Origin: Rhyzopertha dominica
Taxonomy: Eukaryota > Arthropoda > Insecta > Coleoptera > Bostrichidae
NCBI GenBank assembly: GCA_025024175.1
Contig: QCXZ01000041.1
Span: forward strand, 48,479,786-48,543,785
Direction of reading: 5' to 3'
Length of the DNA: 64,000 bases
Shown: piece by piece, positions 11,601 through 22,439 of the stretch
Position numbering within the stretch: the first letter of the stretch is position 1
Layout of the letters: each line of letters opens with the position of its first letter
The notes under the pieces: generated by a model
Told to the model about the DNA's origin: nothing
Seen by the model: the letters and a program-made list of their open reading frames with translations, nothing else
Databases searched by the model: none
Program-made: the position numbers and the translations under genes

Positions 11601-12130
11601 CGAAATAAATTCCGAATTCATCCCGTGGTACCGCTAGGAAATCCGATCCTTAGCACAATATAAAACTATCACGTTACCACACCCGGAACACAATCCGCAG
11701 ATTAAATAATGAACCGAATACTTCCGTGTGTGACCCACGTTAAGTGGCCGTCATACGACGTTACAGCCAACAATGGCGAGATAATCTGAAAAGGAGCTGA
11801 GCCCGATTATTCCCCAGCATTCAGATCTAATGGATCGTATGAAATGCCCTGAAGAGAAGCGAGTTTTCTCGGGACGTAGCGAGGAACCGAACCGATCGAT
11901 TTAAGGATGTTTTGACCGCAAGAAACGTGGACGCCTTTGTCAACGTGACACGGAGCTCGGATTTTCGGATAATGGGGCATATTCGGGGCGTTTTGTGCGG
12001 GAACAGATGTACTACTCCACGGCGAACGGTGGCACAATGCCTGTTTCGCCGGTAATAACCGAAAAGCCAGGAAAAAAGCGAGCAGCGCTCTCTATGAAAG
12101 CAGAAGATGGGATGGCGCTTCAAAATATTC
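11600..12130. promoter_or_regulatory. GC-rich non-repeat island (candidate cis-regulatory DNA)
   Basis: CpG-rich block with open frames on the minus strand of 76 and 98 codons that overlap each other and resemble no protein. High GC alone would lengthen chance frames. No transposon ends. Confidence 0.28.
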
Positions 12131-12520
12131 GCCTTTAGAACTGACTTAGATCGGTTTAGGATCTGGTGACAGCTTGTTTGACTCCTTTAAGTACCACATG
12201 ACTGGGTTTGAAACTAAGAAATTGAGAGCACTGTCAAAGTGTTAACATTTTTTTTTCAGTACCTTTACATACCGCAGGTTTTAATTAGTTTCGTCCAACG
12301 GTTTTCGAGAAAATGACACAACTATTGTTTTTTTTATGTTCATATTCAAAGTGTTCTTTTTTTCTATTAAGTTGTTGTAACGTCTGTCATATTTCAAGTT
12401 AAAAACGGTTAAATATCTAATAAAAAATCATTTGAGATATCATCAAACGAATCAGGCGCATTCCAATAATACGTATACGTAATAATCTTTAACGTAGTCC
12501 TATAGGTAGTAGTGCTGTCT

Positions 12521-12566
12521 ATTCGTATCGAATATATTGTTTGTTCGAATAATATTCGATACGAAT
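12521..12566. repeat. perfect 15-bp inverted repeat in an ATTCG-rich patch
   Basis: ATTCGTATCGAATAT (12521-12535) is exactly mirrored by ATATTCGATACGAAT (12552-12566) with a 16-nt loop. It is followed by more ATTCGTATTCG units to about 12590. This could be the subterminal part of a decayed DNA transposon; no coding sequence is attached. Confidence 0.6.
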
Positions 12567-12680
12567 AAACGAATATTCGTATTCGTTTTCGTCTGAAACG
12601 AACTTATTTGTTTTTGAACATAATGTATTTTTGAATAATATCAGTCTTCGAACAATTTGGGTAGCGAACAAAGAGATATA

Positions 12681-14151
12681 AAGGGTTGCTACAAAGTACG
12701 GAACCAGCAGGATTCTGTTGGACCGATTTTTCTGAAATTGTGTATGGGTCTGACACTCCGTGTCAGCTATCTTTTCCGAAATATATGCAAAAGGCAAAAA
12801 TGTATCACGCTTGCTCAATTTATTGCTTCTGAGTTGAGAAAAGTGTGATGACAAACTTGGGCCTTGCAAAAAACTTCGGGATAAAAACCAAATTCGTTAT
12901 CGCTAAGTAAGAACAAAAACTCCAGGTGTCTCCATTTTCCTCGTGACTGGTGATAATGTTATTTGCAATCGCAAAGCCTCGATTAACTGAACATGATCGC
13001 AATGAAATTGTGATGATGATTGGTTATGGAGATAGAAAGCGAAGTTATTCAGAAGTAGTTGCACTCTACAATGCAATTCATGAAGATCGTGAACCAATTG
13101 CCACATCAACAGTTATTAAAACATTGCAACGTTTTGACGAAACCGGCGGTGTTAAAAATCGTCAAAAACCAGGACGTTCAAAGGTTGCTACGAATGAGGA
13201 AAGTAGCATGAATGTCCTTTTAGATCTCTCACTCACCATATTAGCAGAAGATCTGATCAGAGAAGTTTCATCCATGCAAAATTCACTTGTTACAAGAACT
13301 GAGCGAAGATGATTTCGATCGTGGGATAGAATTTTTCGAAACTGCTATGAACATGATAGATAAAGATAGAAACATTTTAAATTGGATTATGCTTTCTGAT
13401 GAAGCGACTTTTTACCTCAATGATAATGTGAATAGACATAATTGCAGATATTGGTCGGACACAAATCCACATTGGATGGAACAAGTCCACACACAACACC
13501 CTCAGAAAGTGAATATCTGGTGTGGTATTATCGGTGAGCACATTCATCGATGGAAATTTGAATGCGGTCAAGTATTTACAGCTCTTGCGCGAACACATCA
13601 GAACTTATTCGTCTGTTCTCTAATCGTGAAAATGCTGCGCGTCCTTCTGAACAGATATGGTTTCAGCAAGATGGTGCACAGCCCTATTTTGCAGCCAACG
13701 TGCATGGATATTTGATTGCGATATATCCAGACACATGGATTGGTAGGCGCGGAGCGATAGAATGCCCAGCACGTTCCTCTGATCTGACGCCGCCTGATTT
13801 TTTTTTTTTTTAAATCGTATCAATGCTGATCGGCCACATAATGCAGAAGATTTAAAGGGACGAATCAGGGCAGAAATTTAGGCTCAATTATTGTATTTAC
13901 ACTTTTCTCAACTCAGAAGCAATAAATAAATGTAAAGTGTGATACATTTTTGAAATCAGGAAAAATATCCTTTTCAATGATGTTCTTTTTGACCCCCTTT
14001 TCATTGAAAAAAACGCCTCTTGAGCCCATGTCNCGGAAACGAGAGTCGACACGGAGTTGAAAANGCACTTTAATTTCCCATAGGCCCATGCACAATTTCA
14101 GAAAACAGATCCAGAAATATCCTGCTGGTTCCGTACTTTGCAGCGACCCTG
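12681..14151 (+). mobile_element. DD41D-type mariner with long imperfect terminal inverted repeats, 1471 bp
   Basis: The outer ends match over roughly 60 bp (both contain CAAAGTACGGAACCAGCAGG and TTCTGAAATTGTG), and an inner arm matches again (left 12799-12845 and right about 13905-13955 share TTGCTTCTGAGTTGAGAAAA). The inverted arms are therefore about 170-250 bp long, the right one enlarged by extra sequence. TA flanks the element at 12679-12680 and 14152-14153. It contains the broken transposase described next. Confidence 0.85.
12950..13895 (+). pseudogene. mariner transposase (DD41D), frameshifted
   Basis: An N-terminal helix-turn-helix region (EIVMMIGYGDRKRSYSEV, then KTLQRFDETGGVKNRQKPGR) resembles the DUF4817-type domain found in this insect transposon group. 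The catalytic part has SDEATFYLNDNVNRHNCRYW (first D), QIWFQQDGAQPYFAANVHGY (second D) and SSDLTPPDFFF (third D). The second and third D are separated by 41 residues, matching the DD41D (rosa-like) arrangement. Frame breaks occur near 13240-13300 and 13560, a T-run follows 13800, and the tail ADRPHNAEDLKGRIRAEI is read to about 13885. Not functional. Confidence 0.85.
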
Positions 14152-14199
14152 TATGTCTAAAATAGACTAAACTTAGAGAGTTATTAGAGGAGGAAACGT

Positions 14200-14830
14200 A
14201 CTAGAAATTATCCAGAGACCTCAAAAATTTCCAGAATTGCTAATGATCTTATCGAAATCTTTCGAATGAAAAAATCTATTTTAACTGTTTCCGATTGCAA
14301 GGTATTCAAAGTGTATGGTATGCTCAAAATCCATAAAACTAATGTCCCGTTAATACCTAAAGTAAATAGATCGGAAAAACCTGTAGCATCACGAAGAATT
14401 CTTCAGACAGAAAAAGGTTTAACTATTTCAGAACCTGATATTTTAGTTACTTGTGACGTGGTTTTTTATTTACGAAATTACCTATACCTAAAACGATAGG
14501 TATCAAATCCGAACTTATAAAGATCCCATAGGTGACACTATAACTAGATTATCTAAACACTTTTTAAAATCAATTTATTTCTTATGGAACGATAATTTTT
14601 ATAAACAAAAAATCATTTGAACAGTCAAAATCTTGACATAAAATTTAGTTTACAGAGGTTTACAGGAAACCAACACAGTTTACATGCCACATCTCACCAC
14701 CCTCCCTTTCACAAGGGTAGCCTTATAAGGAAGTTATTTGTTAGAGCACAAATAATCTCGGACGAAAGTTCTTCGCAATAATAAACATATAATCTTAAAT
14801 CAGTGCTCACTGCTACCTTGTGTCAAAAGT
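14200..14830 (+). pseudogene. PLE1 Penelope-like retroelement fragment
   Basis: The translation gives KVYGMLKIHKTNVPLIPKVN and, after a deletion, GLTISEPDILVTCDVV, the start of the PLE1 reverse transcriptase (compare GLSISEGDILVSFDVV in the copy at 35533-36806). Further downstream nucleotide blocks match PLE1 around the TGCCACATCTCACCACCCTC region and the ATCTTAAATCAGTGCTCAC region, with the YVDD core deleted. The strand is + and there are many stops. Confidence 0.75.
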
Positions 14831-15169
14831 CGCCATTTTCAACCCAAAATGTCAAAATATCAATCAATTGCGATACTCCACATATAGAGGGACTTACCCT
14901 ATCGACATTTTCCGCCATCTACCCGTTAACTGAGCGACTACTACATAGCGAATAGCATAAATGCAGCGCTGTCGGATAGATGGCAGAAAACGCCATCCTC
15001 CCTATTCGTAACATGGGATGGATCTACTCATCCTGTATGTGAGGGTAAATTTTATTAAATAGTTTTACTGCTTTAATAGATTTTCCCCGAAACCTTAAAA
15101 GACAACCAAACCTCACATATCTTAGTAGCTCTTAAAAATCTCCCTAACTCGATTCACAACAGCTAATCT

Positions 15170-15480
15170 TCACTTTGTTCCCCAGGTTTCTCCCAGCTGA
15201 AGTCATCATTTGGTTCCTCCGGACCCGGATCGTGCATTAGCGGTAAGTACCAGCCTGACTGCGCTCGTTTGCCACCGATTCGGCAACAACATTTGCATGC
15301 TTAAATCGGGCGTAAAAAATTTCGAAGGGAAGAACGCATTAAACTAATCTGATTACGCGTTACGCAATTCATTTGTCAGCCGGGCATGACTTTTAGTGCC
15401 GTTCTCGCGTCGGTGAAGATATCTCATGCGCCATTAAACCTCTGGAAACGTTAGCTCGCTTACAATTGACAATTAGTCTA
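15170..15480. promoter_or_regulatory. GC-enriched non-repeat island with an octamer site
   Basis: CpG-containing block without coding or repeat hallmarks. It holds ATTTGCAT at 15291-15298, a perfect POU-domain octamer core, and GCATTAGCGG at 15234-15243 with a TTAG homeodomain-like core. Regulatory function is inferred. Confidence 0.3.
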
Positions 15481-15789
15481 TCTGGGTCTGGTAGTTTCGG
15501 ATTTTGGTTACATATATTGGTGAGTTGTGTATTTATGTGGAGATAATACTATAATAATTTAGTTACAAGCGACATGTTAAATTATGGCCTACTGCAAAGG
15601 TTGTGAATAAGAATTAAAATGAAGACAAAATACACCACATGGCAGGCTCTCTCTAATGGACAGCAGTTCTTCGGAAACAAACATTATCTATATTTGTACC
15701 CAGTGGATGAGATGCAGCTTAGGTATCTTGGATGAGCTGAGCGGTTTTACTTTGAGGAGAGTTGCAAAAAAGTTACTTAAACCCAGAAA

Positions 15790-15915
15790 CCCGTGCGCAG
15801 AACACTTCAAATTTTCAAATTAAATGATAATATGCAGCTTACCAACTACAGACCAATATCGCTTAATTCATTGTAGTAAAAATCGTTGAAAAAGCTTGCA
15901 AACTGATTATTATAG
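15790..15915 (+). pseudogene. LINE reverse transcriptase scrap
   Basis: The translation contains TNYRPISLNS followed, after a small indel, by KIVEKACKLII. This matches the conserved NYRPISLLS...K(I/V)xEK block at the start of the RT domain of jockey/CR1-like LINEs. Nothing else of the element is recognisable. Confidence 0.5.
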
Positions 15916-15944
15916 TGTTACATATAGAGCCCAGTAAAGGTTTC

Positions 15945-16135
15945 TTAGCGGCAAAAAAAATGCAGCTGTTTTGATATGTTGGCAGTATGATTTCCAATAT
16001 TGTGCAGCAAAAATTCCTCACGTAGCGATTTGACCTTTCCCAAATTGAAGTCTGCCTTTTTGTCAGCAACAAAGTGCTTCATTGCAACCCAAACCATGTC
16101 AATAGGGTTTAAGAACATTCGGGCCCTTGTCATTT
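15945..16135 (-). pseudogene. DDE transposase C-terminal fragment
   Basis: Minus-strand frame with LNPIDMVWVAMKHFVADKK, the block of IS630/Tc1-mariner type DDE_3 transposases that normally reads DLNPIEMVW and holds the third catalytic acid; here the E is D. The following part, FNLGKVKSLREEFL, is the usual C-terminal helix. The rest of the gene is absent. It may belong to the same family as the relic at 55740-56771. Confidence 0.6.
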
Positions 16136-16139
16136 AGCA

Positions 16140-17330
16140 ACTTGTCGATGACGTATGTTTTGAAATGGGGTGTATGGAGTTTAATCAACTCCTACAACTC
16201 GACCTTTAACATACTCAGTAAAAATGAGATATTTCTGGAGCGAGTGTTGCAGCAGACGGTCTTCTGTTTCCTCACCGAATACCCTATTAGTGTTACGACT
16301 GTCCTTCGCTGCTTTGTTAACTAGTGAATCCTTTATTTTAAAAAGGCGTATAACGTGTATATAAAAGATGAAAATTTCACGTCAAAATAACCATAAATAA
16401 TACCTGAGATCATTTTTGAATCACCTAACATTTCGAACGTTTGTTCCACTGCGCTGGGTCTTGCTGTTTTGCTCCTACTCTTGTTTTTAAATGTTGCACG
16501 TGATATCATTTTACTGGTCGAAAAGAACTCCTGGGAATATGCTAAATCTAGAATTGCCTTAGATGTGCGTATAGTCATTAATTGTTTGCATATTAGTTTA
16601 CTTTCTGTAAACATTAGCAAACCAAAAGATATAGCCATCGAATCCTGCAGAGATAGACCGTTCAAGTCATTGAAGGGTATAATTGGCAATTATAAAAGAT
16701 ATTGCCACTGCAAAAAAACGTTAAAAAATTAAATATCTAGATATAGTTGCCTGCAGCAATCTGGGGTGGAAAACTCATGTAGAGTTTGTGCAATAAAGTA
16801 AGGTTAATAATGTGCTAATTTTATAAATATCAGATACATATATTGTATGTCAATGAAAGTTATTTTAATTTTAAAAAAGTATGTTAAAAAGGGTTTATTT
16901 AAATTTTATATTAAACACTTTAATAAGCATAACACTGCACATATTTATAAAACCTGGCAGGTAGCAAATCGTCACATTGATTTATCCAGAATGAATAAAG
17001 CGACTGGGCAGCACGACATCTAAAATAATAATTGAGAAAATGCTATTTTAAAAATATTGTATATAACCAGATCCTGTTTATTATTATTAGTCAAAGGTAT
17101 GAAAAAGCAGGCTTATTTCTGCAAATGTCAAGTTTACAACAAAATGTCCTCAACAATTATGAATATTTGTTGATTAATTAAAGATGACGGTAAACATGAA
17201 AAATAGATTACCATATACATTACTGGTACAGCTGAAATATCTTTCCGTGGACGTTAAACGCTTTGTCATTCTTACAAACTCGGTATTAAAGCAAAACAAA
17301 AAACTTCACTGGGCAAGTCTCCCAATTATT
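16140..17330. other. AT-rich stretch, nothing recognised
   Basis: Overlapping open frames of about 87 and 118 codons around 16333-16732 on opposite strands have no recognisable motif and are likely chance. No terminal repeats seen. Confidence 0.35.
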
Positions 17331-17545
17331 TTTCGTTCAGAAATATATTTTTCGGTCTCGGAAAACCGCTCGCCGAGAATTCCTTTCAGGTGGGACTCCA
17401 TTAGCAATTGTTGTGGATGCTTACAAAACAAAGTGTAATCGTAGATCTTCACCCCAGAAACTCGCTAGAGGGAAGCAATATAATAATTCTTCCGATCCCA
17501 TATTTTGGAGTTATAACTGCGCAACGGGGGTGATGGTCGAGAGAG
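17330..17545. promoter_or_regulatory. GC-enriched block, left half of an island split by an insertion
   Basis: CpG-bearing non-repeat sequence directly abutting the repeat at 17546-18217. With 18222-18450 on the other side it appears to form one GC-rich island interrupted by that element. Contains CATTAGCAATTG near 17399. Confidence 0.22.
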
Positions 17546-18217
17546 CATGGGCGTAGCGAAATAGGGGTTGCACGCAGCTATTTGTTTATAAACTAATTGA
17601 AATCGCATGGAAGTCGTCAAATAGTGTCCAAGTTACAACATTATTGGCAATTGTTTATGCGCATATACGCAGGATGTGCACATACAATATCTATACCATA
17701 TTTTACTCCATGACTTCACTGTTAAATGTATAATAATGTTGAAAGAATTAAATTTTGTTTTAAAATAAAAATAAATAGTGACAGAGAAAGTAGTTAACTA
17801 TGAGCTAAAATAATGCTTTAAAAGATTCAAGCTAATTTTATTTCACTGGGCTCTCTTTTCTCTAGACTTTTCTAATGCACTCAAACGCTCATTGGGCAAT
17901 CGGCAATGTAAGTCTCTGTACTTATCGACCGTATGTCGTAATTCGTAATGCCACCGCTAGATGGCGCATTACAGATTTTTAGCAAATGACAGGGCAATCG
18001 GCAATGTAGGTCTTTGTACTCACAAATTGTACCAACCTAGGCCGCAATTCACAAAGCCATCGTTACAAAATGACCCTTAAAGTGCGACGTAAGAAATGAC
18101 CACGTAAAATGTCGTGTAATTAAGTATTATTTCTGAAATATGAAAAGTATATCGCAAAATATTTAAAGCATTAACATCTCTAGCCGAGCCCCCTATAATT
18201 GGCGGACCTACGCCCAT
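17546..18217. repeat. inverted-ended repeat, family shared with 43040-43330
   Basis: The ends are short inverted repeats (GCATGGGCGTAG at the left, CTACGCCCATGC at the right). The interior around 17850-18150 shares several blocks with 43040-43330: CATTGGGxAATCGGCAAT, TATGTCGT, a CGCTAGATGGCG/CACTAGATGAC block and CGTAAGAAATGA. There is no coding sequence. An internal ATCGGCAATGTA(A/G)GTCT unit occurs twice about 107 bp apart (17899 and 17998). No clear target duplication is seen, so the transposon class is open. Confidence 0.55.
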
Positions 18218-18221
18218 GCCC

Positions 18222-18450
18222 TAGCTCATTATCAACATCCCCTACCAACCTTGGGGTTACCCGGAAACTCCGGGTCCCCGCGATACGACGCAGCCATATT
18301 TACTCCGGACTCGCGTGCCCATTGTGCGATATGTTTTTTTCATCAATCGGGGGTTGGAATAGCGACAGTCAGGCCCCCGTGAGATGTCAGAATTGTAAAC
18401 GCAATTACATCACCGCGGCTTTAATGGAAACTGGAAAAATGCGAGGGCTG
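18222..18450. promoter_or_regulatory. GC-rich block, right half of the split island
   Basis: CpG-rich non-repeat sequence. An 85-codon + strand frame spans it (18199-18456) and contains a CPLCDMF...VRCQNC pattern that looks zinc-ribbon-like, but it starts inside the repeat and no splice context or homology supports it. Treated as non-coding. Confidence 0.22.
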
Positions 18451-18826
18451 CATTGATATTTTTGTTTTGGTTGGGGAACCAGCAATACCGTAATGACGTA
18501 TTACAAGAAAATGAGCCAGTCGGCTGTCAGGTTCTGATTATTCACCTTTTTATTGACTTTTAATATCTAAAGATGTCAAGTGTGTAATACACAGACATTT
18601 AATTACCTTAATAAACTTAGAAGTGTTTTCGAAAGAGTGGGTGCAAAACAACTCGCTCAATTAAAACTTGCAATCTCTAGAGTCTCCGATTTCGTCGAAG
18701 TTTTGGAAAAAAATGCTGAAACAAGGTTGCAAATTTTAGCTGGGTTGCAGTTTTTCCAAAGCATCAGAACATGGCTTTTCATGTGATCATAGATTTCATT
18801 GACGATAAGAAATTTAGTTTTTATAT

Positions 18827-19142
18827 GATAATATTTTGTCGAAAAGATCGCTGTCTCTTGAAAACACTGACAAAAAGTTATAAGTCTGACGTTTCGATTA
18901 CACCTGTAATTTTTGTCAAAGACGAAGAACCTCAAAATTTGCCTGACGCATGTTCAAACTTTCAAAATTTTGTTTGAACTTGCGTTAGGCAAATTTTGAG
19001 GTTCTTCGTCTTTGACAAAGATTACAGGTGTAATCGAAACGTCAGACTTATAACTTTTGTCAGTGTTTTCAAGAGACCGCGATCTTTCCGACAAAATATT
19101 ATCATATATTATGGACGCTGAAAGCATTCACCCTCGTTTATT
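18827..19142. mobile_element. palindromic solo pLTR of the PLE1 family, 316 bp
   Basis: The insertion is two inverted copies of the PLE1 terminal repeat with a few bases between (arms about 18827-18963 and 18968-19106), matching the ends of the full element at 35162-37849. The non-palindromic tail, TTATGGACGCTGAAAGCATT at 19112-19131, is the same sequence that ends the copy at 53685. GTTTTTATAT occurs on both sides (18817-18826 and 19143-19152) as a possible 10-bp target duplication, though it is AT-rich. Each arm has a hammerhead-like core (18888-18920 minus, 19011-19043 plus). Confidence 0.75.
19011..19043 (+). ncRNA. degenerate hammerhead-like motif of PLE1
   Basis: TTTGACAAA is followed by a six-pair stem (GATTAC/GTAATC, AGGT loop) and then GAAACGTC. 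The stem and the GAA-AC-GU-C part fit a hammerhead with a minimal stem III. The CUGANGA box is altered, with U for C3 and A for G8, in all copies of this family here (also 35224-35256, 37741-37773 and 53789-53821). Self-cleavage is therefore doubtful. Confidence 0.45.
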
Positions 19143-19159
19143 GTTTTTATATTTTTGAT

Positions 19160-19515
19160 ACAATAAATCACAATTGGCGGATTTTAAATACTAAGGATTT
19201 GGTATATCTTAATTTAAAAGAATGATGTTCCACAGGAATTCGCACTAGGTTCTTTACTGTTTTTTGCAATTTCAATTCCACACTTTTAAGACGATCTTTC
19301 TGTTTGAGGAATGTTCGAAAGTGATTCGATAAGCTAAATAAAAAAACAATTTAGTTTTCAATTCCAATAAGTATAGACTAGATCTATTCGGTATGACGTC
19401 AAATATCGCAACGTCAGACAGACAGCACTAAGAAATTTGGGTTTCAAATTTCGTGTTACAAAAGTAGATTAGAAAACTTGCCTATCTTTGAATATTTTAT
19501 GTCAACAACAAAGAG
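19160..19515. other. AT-rich stretch, nothing recognised
   Basis: No coding, repeat or RNA signal found between the PLE1 palindrome and the MITE. Confidence 0.4.
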
Positions 19516-19517
19516 TA

Positions 19518-19765
19518 CAGTGGCAGCAAAAAAATCCGTACATCACAAAAATCAAGTAACAGCTATTTTTTATTTTTCTGTTGTGTAAGCGATAGTTTTT
19601 TAAGTTTAATGCAACTTATAGAAAAGAGTGTTATCCAATGTGAACCGTCAAAATGTCAAGTAACAACTAAAGAGTCAACTTTTCAAAACTGACGAACCTG
19701 TCAAAGCTATATAATCCTTAATGTCTAAGGAAAAAAGGTGTACGCGATTTTTTTGGCTCCCACTG
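19518..19765. mobile_element. Tc1/mariner-type MITE, 248 bp
   Basis: The left end CAGTGGCAGCAAAAAAATC and the right end reverse complemented (CAGTGGGAGCCAAAAAAATC) are inverted repeats continuing into GTACA, and TA flanks both sides (19516-19517 and 19766-19767). It has no coding capacity. The CAGTGGxxGC...AAAAA ends are of the Tc1 type. Confidence 0.8.
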
Positions 19766-19769
19766 TATA

Positions 19770-20280
19770 TATTGCAATTCGGTATGAAAAATGAGAACTG
19801 TAAATTATGCAATGTAAAAGATAATACAATTACATATTATTTTCAGTGCAAAGATAAGGATGAATCCTTGATATACTGTAGCATACTGTAACATACATAA
19901 CAACAGCCTGAGTTTTTTAAGATGTGGTCATTTCGTTGTCATGGTAGCCAACTTTGTTTTTTTTTAAGCTTGCAACATTTAAAAGATCTTTATCCTAACC
20001 AAACAAAACCATCCAGTCATGGCAGCGAAATAACTGCCTCCTAAAAAATTCAAGACTACCGGCATGTGCAAAAAATCTCTAAAAAAATTTTGTCTTTAAA
20101 ATCTTTATAAACAGAACATTTTTAAAAACCATTTGATAGAGCGGAAGCACACTGGTCTTGCAGGAAAATATTAAATACAATTAAAAATCCTAAAAAAACA
20201 CCATAGAAAAATTTCTTCAATCATATTGTAGTTTTAAGGTAAAATACCATTCACCAATCATTGGTTGAAATAAAGAAATT
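19770..20280. other. AT-rich stretch, nothing recognised
   Basis: No coding similarity, inverted ends or RNA gene found. Confidence 0.35.
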
Positions 20281-20900
20281 TGATAAGCTGGGGTTTTCAA
20301 TGCGAGGCCCTACCCTTATTTACTTAAATTAATTTCGTGGTAAACTTTTATTTAGGACTACGTATTTTTACACGAAAATTGCGATCTATTTCAGTTCGCC
20401 TATGAATTTATCGCAAGCTCGATAATTCCTTCTTCTTTATTTGCTAAGAATTCCTTCAAAGAAATCTCCGAAACGGGGTGCCCTAACAATAGCGGCGTTT
20501 AATAATCAATTTGGTAAATCATTATATAATTCCAGTTGATTAAACAGCTCTTTTAAAATTTATAATGATGTTTCGGACTTGTTATGCGTAATGGCCTTTT
20601 TCCTCCGAAGGAAAGCTACTGAAGAACAAATTAAGGGGCTTCTTTTTGTCGGATGAAAGGAATATGGTGTAATACCTAACGGCGATACGTTAATTATAAT
20701 CTTATAAAGACGGTGTCGTTATTACAAATTGTCACTTTGTGTTATGATAAAATTAACGCGGCATTAATTAAAAGCTTGAAGGATAAGAACAATTTTAGTA
20801 CATAGCGTAAAATTGCAGTTAGTTCAAATTTTTAAATGCAGTTGACAATTAGCAATGATAAACTTACTATAAGAGGTCCACGTTATTGTTGATTCTCAGA
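20280..20900. promoter_or_regulatory. non-repeat block rich in homeodomain-type AT cores
   Basis: Moderately GC-enriched at its centre (about 20460-20510) and carrying many TTAAT/ATTA cores, for example AAATTAATTTCG near 20324, TTTAATAATCAATTTGG near 20499 and CAGTTGATTAAACAG near 20533. No transposon hallmark or coding. Candidate enhancer by inference only. Confidence 0.25.
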
Positions 20901-21483
20901 AGATGGCCATGCATCCTTTTGCTTACCTGAAATAAATATTTCGAGTTAGAATTCACGTTAATAAACAAACACAGGAAAAAACAAAACAAAAAGCGAAGAC
21001 AAATCTAACCAAACTGGCTTTGAAATACGTTTAGATTCAACTGACATCTTCAGAAGCACAAACAAAACTACCATTGGTTTCTAAGTCCATATATATCTTA
21101 TGTCAGGATTATGACTGTTCAAATAATTTAGAAACCTACCTAACTCTTCTATACCCTGCCAAATAACAAAAGTATCATCTAAATACATGTACCAACATAC
21201 TGGATTAAACTAAAAACTGTTGATCGCTACCTCTTCAAAAAAAGAATTCTCCTCATTTGAAAGATTTGAAGTTTTAATAAAATCATTAGTAATTTTGGAA
21301 NTTTTTGAGGTAGGAATTCGGGATAGTTTTTGGTATGTTTCCTCATGTGATAATTCTCTAACTTTAGTCTTATAATCTGTTCTACCTAAAACTACTGTAG
21401 CTGAACATTTCTCTGCTCTAGTAACTATAATGGACTTGACATGTTGTTTTCCGGGCTGGTTCCCACGTTAGTTATTAGACCTT

Positions 21484-21517
21484 GACGTTTCGACACTCAT
21501 GTCGGTGTCTTCCTCAG
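21484..21517 (-). ncRNA. hammerhead-like ribozyme core, left palindrome arm
   Basis: Exact reverse complement of the motif at 21535-21568. Confidence 0.5.
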
Positions 21518-21534
21518 AAGTAGCTCTGAAACTT

Positions 21535-21568
21535 CTGAGGAAGACACCGACATGAGTGTCGAAACGTC
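21535..21568 (+). ncRNA. hammerhead-like ribozyme core, right palindrome arm
   Basis: CTGAGGA (consensus CUGANGA) is followed by one extra A, a five-pair stem II (GACAC/GTGTC, loop CGACATGA), then GAAACGTC, which supplies G12-A13-A14 and a self-complementary ACGU that could form stem III between two molecules, with C at the cleavage position. Hammerhead motifs in Penelope-like terminal repeats are established. Activity of this one is not shown. Confidence 0.6.
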
Positions 21569-22439
21569 AAGGTCTAATAACCAACGTGGGAACCAGCCCG
21601 GAAAACAACATGTCATCGACAACAACCACGGAAGCCTTCAAACTATAATGGACTTATATGTATTCAAATCTTTCAGAGTCTTCATTTCCTCAGATGTCAC
21701 ATTAGGTTTGGGCATACGTGCATTTCTAATGGAGTGGCATACATCCATCCTAATCTGATCCGCTTGCTTTTTGAAGCAGTCTTATACAAGATTCTACATA
21801 TGGCATTATCTCCACTCTTGGAATTGTCCGTAGCGTTCCAGTAAAGTTCATCCCCTTCGGTAAAATATTTACAGCAGCATCTAAGACACCCTTTTTTGAC
21901 AGATTTATCACAGTGTTGTTGATGTTGGTTTTAACTATGTTGTATTATTAAAATTTAAATATGTTTTATTCCTTGACCTGGTTAAAGTGCTTTTTGTGTA
22001 AACTTTATTATGTCTTCAAAATCTAGATTTTTTACAATTAGTTTTTGCTAAACTAGAGTAATGAATAAATAATTTTGCAGCTTTTGTTTTTCTATATGAC
22101 TATACTTTTTACGTTTCTTACGCATGATTGTCATTTATTGTTGCCTATCCATTACAAACCATTAGTTCGCTAAAAAAAGATAATGTATTTCAGATGCAGA
22201 TTGCAGCTGACCTCAGCAGGAAAGCAACGGTTTCGTAGTTGCAAAATAGAGGGTAGAAGCATATTATTACCTGGCTGAAAAGTATGAATTTAATTTAAAA
22301 TTACATATCAAACTTACAAGCAGGAGAAGTTTTCGACTCGTTTGGCTTAATTCAAAAATAAACAACAAAAAATGTCTTCTAATTGCAAATGTGCATGACG
22401 TCAGCCATCATTGCTGAAAAATACCAGATAAAAACGAAA

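Larger units (their letters stand above)
21438..21640. mobile_element. palindromic solo pLTR of the PLE2 family, 203 bp, 15-bp target duplication
   Basis: Two inverted arms (about 21438-21521 and 21531-21615) meet around a short TAGCTCTGAA spacer. A one-sided tail ends in GGAAGCCTTCA, the same end as the PLE2 copy at 41806-42167. AACTATAATGGACTT flanks the insert on both sides (21423-21437 and 21641-21655), an exact 15-bp direct repeat, and the host PLE1 frame resumes after it. It has no coding sequence. Both arms carry the hammerhead-like core. Confidence 0.88.
21106..21950 (-). pseudogene. PLE1 retroelement relic, interrupted by the palindrome at 21438-21640
   Basis: Minus strand. 21950-21641 encodes the PLE N-terminal region (VINLSKKGVLDAAVNILPKG, then TLRTIPRVE). 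After the insertion, 21422-21240 continues with TRAEKCSATVVLGRTDYKTK, the segment corresponding to ADKGNATVVMDKTDY in other PLEs. A deletion then joins it to 21240-21106, where the catalytic box reads YLDDTFVIW instead of YVDD. The element was already present when the PLE2 palindrome inserted into it, so relative age is known. Confidence 0.75.

Noticed and set aside
11807..12123. Overlapping 76- and 98-codon minus-strand frames
   Set aside because: Same reasoning: GC-rich DNA and two conflicting registers without family signature.
18199..18456. 85-codon frame with two CxxC pairs
   Set aside because: Starts inside a repeat, spans its boundary, and has no splice or homology support.
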